DNA from: VRUE01 sp963764365
GTDB taxonomy: Bacteria > Actinomycetota > Thermoleophilia > Solirubrobacterales > 70-9
DNA length: 64,000 nucleotides
Reading direction: 5' to 3'
NCBI GenBank assembly: GCA_963764365.1
Contig: CAVXSI010000010.1
Location: 1-64,000 of the forward strand
Shown here: in pieces, positions 16,838 through 23,517 of the stretch
How the letters are laid out: each line of letters opens with the position of its first letter
Numbering within the stretch: position 1 is the stretch's first letter
Made by a program: the position numbers and the translations under genes
Notes under the pieces: model-generated
Databases searched by the model: none
The model's input: only the letters and a program-made list of their open reading frames with translations
What the model was told of the DNA's origin: nothing

Positions 16838-17890
16838 GTGAAAGCGGTATTGATGACCGGACACGGTGGGTTGGAGGTGCTCTCCTACGAGGAGACCGCC
16901 GACCCGGTGCCTGCTGCCGACGAGGCGCTCGTCGCGGTCGAGGCGGCAGCCGTCAATCACCTCGACCTCGACCTGCGAGACGGGTCCTCGCGCTTCCCGC
17001 TCGCGCTACCCCACATCCTCGGACTCGAGGGCGCCGGCCGCGTGCGCGGGCTTCCGGACGGATACGAGGGACCGCTCGAGATCGGCGGCCGGGTCCTGAT
17101 TGTCGAGGAGATCCCATGCGGCGCCTGCCGCCAGTGCCGGCTCGGCCACTCCAACCTCTGCGAAAACAGCCAGTGGACGGGAGTCAGCCGCAGGGGCACC
17201 TACGCCGAGCTGGTCGCCGTTCCCATCGACGGCTTGATCGCGCTGCCCGAGGAGCGCACCGCCGCCGAGTGGGCGACTGTCCAGGGCACCTTCGGGACCG
17301 CCTGGCACATGCTGGTCACCAGGGGCGCGGTGCGCCCGGGTGAGTGGGTCCTGGTCAACGCGGTGGGCAGCGGCATCGGTAGCGCGGCGTTGCAGGTTGC
17401 ACAGCTGGCCGGAGCGGAGGTGATCGCCACCGCTGGCTCGGACGAGAAGCTCGAGCGCGCCCGTGCCCTCGGGGCCGTCGGGACGGTGAACTACTCGAGC
17501 GAATCAATCCGCGAGGCCGTTGCTGAGATCACCGGCGGCCTGGGGGTTGACCTGGTCTTTGAACACGTCGGCGGCCAGATCTTCGTCGAGAGTCTTGATT
17601 CGATCCGGATCGGCGGCCGGATGGCCACCTGCGGCGCCCACGGCGGCGAGCATGTCGACCTCGACGTGATCGAGCTGTTCCGTGCCGAGCGGACGATCAT
17701 CGGTTCGATGTCCGTGGCGATCAGCGAGGTCGAGGACGTCGTCGCACTGGTTGGCGCGGGGCGGCTCGACCCGGTGATCGACCGCGAGCTGCCGCTGTCG
17801 GAGGCGGCCGAGGCCCACCGGGTCCTGGCGGCCCGGGAGGCGTTCGGCAAGGTGGTGCTCAGGCCAGCGATATACGACGGTATGCACTAG
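16838..17890 (+). CDS. zinc-dependent alcohol dehydrogenase (MDR family)
   Basis: 350 aa from GTG 16838. Structural-zinc loop CGACRQCRLGHSNLC at about residues 90-104, NAD(P)-binding NAVGSGIGSAALQVAQ at about 171-186, and a typical C-terminal substrate-domain return (EAHRVLAAREAFGKVVL). Catalytic residues near the N-terminus differ from classical ADH (AVNHLDLDLRDG), as in quinone-reductase-like members. It probably reduces or oxidises an alcohol or hydroxy acid of the same pathway. Apparently leaderless (start 7 nt after a TACAGT element). Its stop is 10 nt before the tcuA-like gene. Confidence 0.88.
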   Translation: MKAVLMTGHGGLEVLSYEETADPVPAADEALVAVEAAAVNHLDLDLRDGSSRFPLALPHILGLEGAGRVRGLPDGYEGPLEIGGRVLIVEEIPCGACRQCRLGHSNLCENSQWTGVSRRGTYAELVAVPIDGLIALPEERTAAEWATVQGTFGTAWHMLVTRGAVRPGEWVLVNAVGSGIGSAALQVAQLAGAEVIATAGSDEKLERARALGAVGTVNYSSESIREAVAEITGGLGVDLVFEHVGGQIFVESLDSIRIGGRMATCGAHGGEHVDLDVIELFRAERTIIGSMSVAISEVEDVVALVGAGRLDPVIDRELPLSEAAEAHRVLAAREAFGKVVLRPAIYDGMH

Positions 17891-17897
17891 AGTACGG
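17869..17897 (+). promoter_or_regulatory. ATATAC/GTATGC box and -10 before tcuA-like gene
   Basis: GATATACGACGGTATGCAC overlaps the end of the dehydrogenase gene, followed by TAGAGT (17888-17893) exactly 7 nt before GTG 17901. This would allow a separate leaderless transcript for the downstream pair. Confidence 0.35.
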
Positions 17898-17900
17898 GCG

Positions 17901-19283
17901 GTGACAGCTCGCCCGCCCCAGGTACTCGTGATTGGAGGAGGGAACGCCGCTCTTTGCGCGGCGATAGCCGCCCGGCGGCGCGGGGCCGACGTGCTGCTGG
18001 TAGAGCGGGCGAGCCGCGAGTGGCGGGGGGGCAACAGCAAGTACACCCGCAACCTTCGCTGCGCACATGATGGGCCGGACGAGGTGATGCCGGGTCGCTA
18101 TGAGGAGGACGAGTTCTTCGACGATCTAATGCAGGTGACCGGGCCGGACACCGACCAGGAACTCGCAAGGCTCTGCATCACCGGCTCGGCTGAGGCGCCA
18201 CGGTGGTTGGAGCAGAACGGCATCAGCTGGCAGCCGGCGATGCGCGGGACGCTGCACCTCGGTCGCACCAACCGCTTCTTCCTCGGCGGCGGCAAGGCTT
18301 TGGTCAACACCCTTTCGGCGACCGCCGAACGGCTCGGGGTCCGGATCCTCTACGAGACGCCGGCCCTCGACTTCGCGATCAGCGGGGATCGTTGCGAGGC
18401 GGTGACTCTCGGCGCCCCCGACGGCGAATGGACCCTCGAGCCGCGCGCGGTCGTGATCGCTTCAGGCGGTTACGAGGCAAACATCGAATGGCTCGAAGAG
18501 CACTGGGGCGCCGGGGCCCAGAACTATGCGATCCGCGGCAGCCGCCAGAACGACGGCCTGCCGCTGCGGCGAATGCTCGAGTACGGTGCTCTGGCGCGCG
18601 GCAACCCGAAAGGGTTTCATGCGATCGCCGTCGACGCCCGTGGTCCGCAGTTCGAGGGTGGGATCGTGACCAGGGTCGACTCCGTTCCCTTCAGCGTGAT
18701 GGTCAACGAGGACGCTGACCGCTTCTACGACGAGGGGGAGGAGCTCTGGCCGAAGCGCTACGCGACCTGGGGGCGTCTGATCGCCGAACAGCCCAACCAG
18801 CGCGCCTGGTCGGTCTTCGATCGCCGGGTGATCGATCGCTTCATGTCGACGGCCTTCCCGCCCTACCGGGCCGACTCGATTGCCGCGCTGGCCGAGCTCT
18901 GCTCTCTCGACCCCGCCGCTTTGACCGCGACCATCGCTGCCTACAACGCCAGCCTCAACGGCGGCGTCTACGACCCTGGTCGGCTTGACGGGCTGGCGAC
19001 GGTCGACATGGTTCCGCCGAAGAGCAACTGGGCTCTGCCGATCGATCAGCCCCCCTTCTACGCGTACCCGCTGGGCCCCGGTATCACCTTCACCTACCTG
19101 GGGCTCGGCGTCGACCCCGACGCGCGCGTTCGGCGGGCCGGGAAGGACAGCTTCCAGAACGTCTTCGCGGCTGGGGAGATCATGGCCGGCAACATCCTCC
19201 GGCAGGGTTACCTGGCGGGGTTCGGTATGACGATCGGCACCGTCTTCGGTCGGATCGCCGGGGAGCGCAGCGCCGATGTCTGA
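17901..19283 (+). CDS. FAD-dependent dehydrogenase, tricarballylate dehydrogenase (TcuA) type
   Basis: 460 aa from GTG 17901. Dinucleotide-binding start VLVIGGGNAALCAAIAARRRGADVLLVE, then GNSKYTRNLRCAH as in TcuA, VVIASGGYEAN at about residue 190, and a C-terminal FAD clamp (FAAGEIMAGNILRQGYLAGFG) of the fumarate-reductase/FAD_binding_2 superfamily. TcuA oxidises tricarballylate to cis-aconitate. The next gene encodes the TcuB partner and overlaps by 8 nt, which supports this branch; other tricarboxylates remain possible. A cis-aconitate product would fit the MmgE/PrpD and PrpF genes next door. Confidence 0.88.
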   Translation: MTARPPQVLVIGGGNAALCAAIAARRRGADVLLVERASREWRGGNSKYTRNLRCAHDGPDEVMPGRYEEDEFFDDLMQVTGPDTDQELARLCITGSAEAPRWLEQNGISWQPAMRGTLHLGRTNRFFLGGGKALVNTLSATAERLGVRILYETPALDFAISGDRCEAVTLGAPDGEWTLEPRAVVIASGGYEANIEWLEEHWGAGAQNYAIRGSRQNDGLPLRRMLEYGALARGNPKGFHAIAVDARGPQFEGGIVTRVDSVPFSVMVNEDADRFYDEGEELWPKRYATWGRLIAEQPNQRAWSVFDRRVIDRFMSTAFPPYRADSIAALAELCSLDPAALTATIAAYNASLNGGVYDPGRLDGLATVDMVPPKSNWALPIDQPPFYAYPLGPGITFTYLGLGVDPDARVRRAGKDSFQNVFAAGEIMAGNILRQGYLAGFGMTIGTVFGRIAGERSADV

Positions 19284-20454
19284 GCTCCACGACCTGGTCG
19301 AGGAGGCCCAGCGCCAGTTCACGATCTGCAATGCCTGCCGCTACTGCGAGGACTATTGCGCGGTGTTCCCGGCGATGGAGGAACGCCGCCTCTTCACCGA
19401 GGGCGACCTCGGCTATCTCTCCACCGTCTGCCATGACTGCCGCGCCTGCCACCAGGCGTGCATGTACACGGAGCCGCACGACTTCGCGATCAACATCCCG
19501 AGGCTGATGTCGGAAGGGCGACTCGCGACGTACGAGCGCTACGCGCGACCGCGTTGGCTCGCCCGCCTCTTCGACCGCGCTCGCTCGACCCTGCTCGGCG
19601 CCGTCCTCGCCGCCGCCCTGACGGTGCTGTTGGTCTACCTCCTTGCCAGCGGCGCTGAATCCCTGCTGATGGGAAGCGATGGCCCGGGCAGTTTCTACAC
19701 GGTGTTCCCGCAGGCGGCGATGCTGACCTTCGCTCTGCTCCTCGCCGCTTGGGCGATCTTGGTCGGCGGCGTCGGCGCCGGCCTCTTCTGGCGCGACATC
19801 GGCGGGCGCCGGGGCGGTTTGCGTGGCCCGAGGCTTTGGTGGCGGGCGCTAGTTGAGTCGGCTGAGCTGCGCTGGATGCGAGGTGGTGGTGAGGAGTGCC
19901 ACTTCCCCGACGCCGAGAGGCCGACCTCGCTCCGCCGCCACACCCACTCCGCCGTCGCGGGAGGCTTCGTGCTCACCTTCGCGGCCACCGTCGCGGCGGC
20001 GATCGAGGAGAACCTGTTCGGCGTTCTGCCCCCGTACCCGCTGCTCAGCTTCCCCGTCCTGTTGGGACTGGTCGGCGGCGTGCTGGTGACCGCGGGCTGT
20101 ATCGGCCTTCTCTGGATGCGGCGGGATGCGCCTGCCGCGCTCACTGCCGAGCGGACGGGCCGGCTCGGCGAGGCGTTCATCTGGTCGCTCTTGCTGGTGT
20201 CCGTCACCGGGCTGATGCTGTTGGCGCTGCGGGACACGGCCCTGATGGGACCGCTGCTGCTGGTCCACCTGGCCACGGTGTTCTCCTTCTTCCTCACCGC
20301 GCCCTACAGCCATTTCGTTCACGCGCTCTATCGCAGCGTCGCGATCGCCCGCAGCGTCCAGGAACGAGATTCGATGGAGGCCGGCGAAGCGAGCTGCGCC
20401 GAGTCGGGGCCCGAGCTCCTGACGGTCGTACCGGGGAAGAAAAGGATGGAATGA
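19276..20454 (+). CDS. TcuB-like iron-sulfur membrane electron-transfer protein
   Basis: 392 aa from ATG 19276, overlapping tcuA-like by 8 nt. N-terminal cluster motifs CNACRYCEDYC and CHDCRACHQAC (residues about 18-63) would bind two [4Fe-4S] clusters. Then six or so hydrophobic helices: two at about 100-165 and four between 220 and 365. TcuB re-oxidises the FAD of TcuA and passes electrons to the quinone pool. The arginine-rich cytoplasmic loop (FWRDIGGRRGGLRGP) fits a membrane protein with its clusters inside. Confidence 0.9.
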   Translation: MSELHDLVEEAQRQFTICNACRYCEDYCAVFPAMEERRLFTEGDLGYLSTVCHDCRACHQACMYTEPHDFAINIPRLMSEGRLATYERYARPRWLARLFDRARSTLLGAVLAAALTVLLVYLLASGAESLLMGSDGPGSFYTVFPQAAMLTFALLLAAWAILVGGVGAGLFWRDIGGRRGGLRGPRLWWRALVESAELRWMRGGGEECHFPDAERPTSLRRHTHSAVAGGFVLTFAATVAAAIEENLFGVLPPYPLLSFPVLLGLVGGVLVTAGCIGLLWMRRDAPAALTAERTGRLGEAFIWSLLLVSVTGLMLLALRDTALMGPLLLVHLATVFSFFLTAPYSHFVHALYRSVAIARSVQERDSMEAGEASCAESGPELLTVVPGKKRME

Positions 20455-20460
20455 GGCCGG

Positions 20461-20491
20461 TTGGCAGCGCTGCGTAGCAAGTGTATACTGC
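20461..20491 (+). promoter_or_regulatory. sigma-70 promoter with GTATACTGC
   Basis: TTGGCA (20461-20466), a 17-nt spacer, then TATACT (20484-20489): the best consensus promoter in the window. GTATACTGC at 20483-20491 is identical to three other intergenic sites. Transcription would start near 20496 and leave a roughly 45-nt leader with SD AAGGAGGAAGAT before ATG 20541. Confidence 0.7.
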
Positions 20492-20540
20492 AAAGCACAA
20501 AGGGATACGGTCTTCGGAAAAGGCCACGAAGGAGGAAGAT

Positions 20541-21722
20541 ATGAGGGTCAAGAGCCGTGAGCTCGTGGACGGCAGAAATCGGCGAGGAGCCACCAAGCAG
20601 CTGCCTCTGGCGGTGCTTGCCGTGCTGGTCCTCGCCATCGCCATCAGCGCATGCGGGAGCAGCATCAGCGGTGAAAACACGACCGAAGCGACGACCGCGG
20701 AAGCCGGCAAGAAGGCGACTGGCAGCCTGACGATCTCCAACTGGCCCTTCTACATTGCCGAAGAAACCGTTCCTGACTTCGAAAAAGCGACCGGGGTCAA
20801 GGCCAACTACGTCGAGGACTACAACTCGAACGAAGAATTCTACGGGAAACTTCAGCCCCTCCTGGCCAACGGAGAATCGGGCGGACGCTCGCTCCTGGCC
20901 GGTCCGAGCCCGTACATCGTCGAACGGATGCTGCGGCAAGGCTACCTCCAGAAACTGGACTGGAGCGCGATCCCGGAAGTGGAAAAGAACCTCGCGCCCC
21001 AGTTCAAGGATCCCAGCTACGACCCCGGCAACGAATACTCGGTGCCCTGGCTGAGCGGCATGATGGGTCTCGCGGTTCGCAAGGACCTCGCGCCCGACAT
21101 CAAATCGGCCTGCGACCTCTTCGACCCGAAGTACAAGGGCAAAATCGAGCTCTTCAGCGAGATGCGGCAGACGCTCGGCGTGATCATGAAGTGCATGGGC
21201 ATCGACACCGACAAGCCGATCAGCGAAGAAGACTGGATGGCGGCGGTCAACAAAGTGAAACAGGCCAAGGAAGACGGCCAGCTGCGCAAGTTCGCCGGCA
21301 ACGATTGGACCAGCGAACTCTTGCGCGGTGACGTCGTCGCCTCCACCGGCGCCGCCGGGGACGTGTACCAGCTCGAACAGGAAAACCCAAACGTCACCTG
21401 GGTGATGCCGACCGACGGCTGCATCATCTTCACCAACGCTATGGTGATCCCGGTTGGCGCCCCGAACCCCACCGCGGCCTACGCTTGGATGAACTTCGTC
21501 TACGAACCCGAAAATGCGGCGAAAATCGTCGAGTTCACCCATTACCTGTCTCCGGTCTCGGGGGTGAAGGAAGTGATCGCCAAGACCGATCCGGAACTGG
21601 TCAAGAACCAGCTGGTATTCCCGAGCGAACAGTTCATCGAAAAGTGCAGCCCGGAGCCTGAGTTGAGCGGCGAAATGGAACAGAAGGTGACTGCGGCCTG
21701 GAACGCCGTGGTCAACGGCTGA
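20541..21722 (+). CDS. PotD-like extracellular substrate-binding lipoprotein
   Basis: 393 aa from ATG 20541 with a strong SD. A basic n-region, a hydrophobic stretch (LAVLVLAIAIS) and lipobox ISAC at about residue 34-37 mark a lipoprotein. The mature part starts LTISNWPFYIAEETVPDFEKATG, the usual PotD/PotF opening, with SVPWLSGMMGLAVR and YAWMNFVYEPENA further on. It binds polyamines or related cations outside the cell for the PotB/PotC/PotA-like importer. Glu codons are mainly GAA here while neighbours prefer GAG, which may reflect high expression or a different origin. Confidence 0.92.
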   Translation: MRVKSRELVDGRNRRGATKQLPLAVLAVLVLAIAISACGSSISGENTTEATTAEAGKKATGSLTISNWPFYIAEETVPDFEKATGVKANYVEDYNSNEEFYGKLQPLLANGESGGRSLLAGPSPYIVERMLRQGYLQKLDWSAIPEVEKNLAPQFKDPSYDPGNEYSVPWLSGMMGLAVRKDLAPDIKSACDLFDPKYKGKIELFSEMRQTLGVIMKCMGIDTDKPISEEDWMAAVNKVKQAKEDGQLRKFAGNDWTSELLRGDVVASTGAAGDVYQLEQENPNVTWVMPTDGCIIFTNAMVIPVGAPNPTAAYAWMNFVYEPENAAKIVEFTHYLSPVSGVKEVIAKTDPELVKNQLVFPSEQFIEKCSPEPELSGEMEQKVTAAWNAVVNG

Positions 21723-21772
21723 CTCGGATGCGGCGGGTCACGGCCTCGAGCTGAGGGATTAGATCGATCGTC

Positions 21773-22636
21773 GTGATCCGCCGGCGTCTCACCGGTTACG
21801 TGTTGGTACTGCCAGGCGCCGCCTGGCTGGCCATCTTCTTCGTCGTCCCCATGTACTTGATGTGGCGGCTGTCGCTCAATTCCGGGTCGGTCGAAACCGG
21901 CTTCCACTTCACCTGGGACTGGGCCAACTACAAGGAAGCGTTCACTCTCTACGACACCCAGTTCGTCCGCTCCTTCTACTACGCCGCGATCGCCACCGTG
22001 ATCGCGCTCGCAGTCGGCTACCCGTTGGCCTACGGGATCGTCTTCCACGGCGGTCGTCTTAAGTACCTGCTTCTGTTGCTGGTCCTGGCGCCGTTCCTCA
22101 CCACCTACCTGATCCGCACGCTCGCCTGGGAGACGATCCTCAACGACCACAGCCCGGCGGTCCGTCTGCTCAGCGACATTGGCCTGATCTCGGGCGGGCG
22201 GGTGCTGGGGACCGCTGGCGCGGTGATCGCCGGCATCACCTACAACTTCCTGCCCTTCATGGTTCTACCCCTGTTCGCGAGCTTGGAGACCATCGACCGA
22301 CGCTACCTCGACGCCGCACACGACCTCTATTCCTCGCCGCGGACGGCGTTCTGGCGGATCACGGTGCCGCTCTCGGCTCCAGGAATCGTCGCCGGTTCGC
22401 TGCTCACCTTCATTCCAGCCGTCGGCGACTACATCAACGCAAACTTCCTCGGCGGGCCCACCAACCGGATGATCGGGAACGTGGTCCAGGGCCTGTACCT
22501 CACCGAGCGCAACTATCCTCTCGCGGCCTCGCTTTCATTCGTCCTGATGGCGGTGATCACCGTCGTGGTGGCGATCTACCTGCGCTTCGCCGGCTCGCGC
22601 GCGCTGACTGGCGACGACCTCTCGGAGCTTGGATGA
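21773..22636 (+). CDS. ABC transporter permease, PotB type
   Basis: 287 aa from GTG 21773. Six predicted membrane helices. The EAA-like cytoplasmic loop that contacts the ATPase is seen as LDAAHDLYSSPRTAFWRITVPLSAPGI (about residues 178-204). The segment FLTTYLIRTLAWETIL is characteristic of PotB/spermidine-type permeases. It overlaps the next permease gene by 4 nt (ATGA). Partner of the PotD-like protein upstream. Confidence 0.92.
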   Translation: MIRRRLTGYVLVLPGAAWLAIFFVVPMYLMWRLSLNSGSVETGFHFTWDWANYKEAFTLYDTQFVRSFYYAAIATVIALAVGYPLAYGIVFHGGRLKYLLLLLVLAPFLTTYLIRTLAWETILNDHSPAVRLLSDIGLISGGRVLGTAGAVIAGITYNFLPFMVLPLFASLETIDRRYLDAAHDLYSSPRTAFWRITVPLSAPGIVAGSLLTFIPAVGDYINANFLGGPTNRMIGNVVQGLYLTERNYPLAASLSFVLMAVITVVVAIYLRFAGSRALTGDDLSELG

Positions 22637-23517
22637 GCAGCGAGACGGAGGTCACGATCAGAGCCCCCGCCACGGCGCGGATCGGGGCGCCGACCCAGCT
22701 GATCGGCTGGCTTCGCCGGAACGCAATCAGGATCTACGTCGGTTGCGCGATCGCCTACCTGCTGCTGCCGATCGCGGTAATCATCCTCTTCTCCTTCAAC
22801 GACCCAACCGGCCGCTACAACCTCGCCTGGGGGGGCTTCAGCATCGATGGCTGGACTCATGCATTCAGCATCGCCGGGCTGACGGAAGCGCTCGTCAACA
22901 GCATCAGGCTTGCAGCGCTCAGCGCAGTGGTCGCGACCGCTCTCGGTACGGGAATGGCCCTGGCCCTTGTGCGGCACCGCTTCATCGGCCGCAAGCTCGC
23001 GAACCTGCTCGTGATCCTGCCGATGACCTCGCCCGAGATCGTGATCGGGTCGGCGCTGTTGTCGTTCTTCCTGCTCTCTGGAGTCGCGCTCGGCTTCCAG
23101 ACGCTCGCCCTCTCCCACATCATGTTCTCGATCGGCTTTGCGGCAATCGTCGTCCGCTCGAGGCTGGTCAGCTTCGACCGCAGCCTCGAGGACGCTGCCT
23201 CCGACCTCGGGGCCGGCCCCTTCGCGACATTCACGTTGATCACCCTGCCGCTGATCGCGCCGGCGATCGGCGGCGCTTTCTTTCTCTGCTTTGTGCTCTC
23301 GCTCGATGACTTCGTCGTCTCGAACTTCAACGCCGGCACCACGCTCACCTTCCCGCTTTACGTCTTTGGCGCCTCGCAGCGGGGGATCCCTGTACAGGTC
23401 AATGTGATCGCAACGATGCTCTTCGTCGGCACTCTCCTGGTCGGCCTCACAGCCGTTCTGATCTCGCGGCGGCGCCGGCGTGCGGGGGATGGGGCGGCAC
23501 TTGAGCCAGGTGGTTGA
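22633..23517 (+). CDS. ABC transporter permease, PotC type
   Basis: 294 aa from ATG 22633. The first helix begins at about residue 36 (YVGCAIAYLLLPIAVIILFSF) followed by FNDPTGRYN; the EAA-like loop is LEDAASDLGAGPFATFTLITLPLIAPAI; the late block SLDDFVVSNFNAGTTLTFPLYVF is typical of PotC/YdcV-like permeases. It pairs with the PotB-like subunit. The downstream fusion gene starts inside its 3' end. Confidence 0.92.
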   Translation: MSSETEVTIRAPATARIGAPTQLIGWLRRNAIRIYVGCAIAYLLLPIAVIILFSFNDPTGRYNLAWGGFSIDGWTHAFSIAGLTEALVNSIRLAALSAVVATALGTGMALALVRHRFIGRKLANLLVILPMTSPEIVIGSALLSFFLLSGVALGFQTLALSHIMFSIGFAAIVVRSRLVSFDRSLEDAASDLGAGPFATFTLITLPLIAPAIGGAFFLCFVLSLDDFVVSNFNAGTTLTFPLYVFGASQRGIPVQVNVIATMLFVGTLLVGLTAVLISRRRRRAGDGAALEPGG

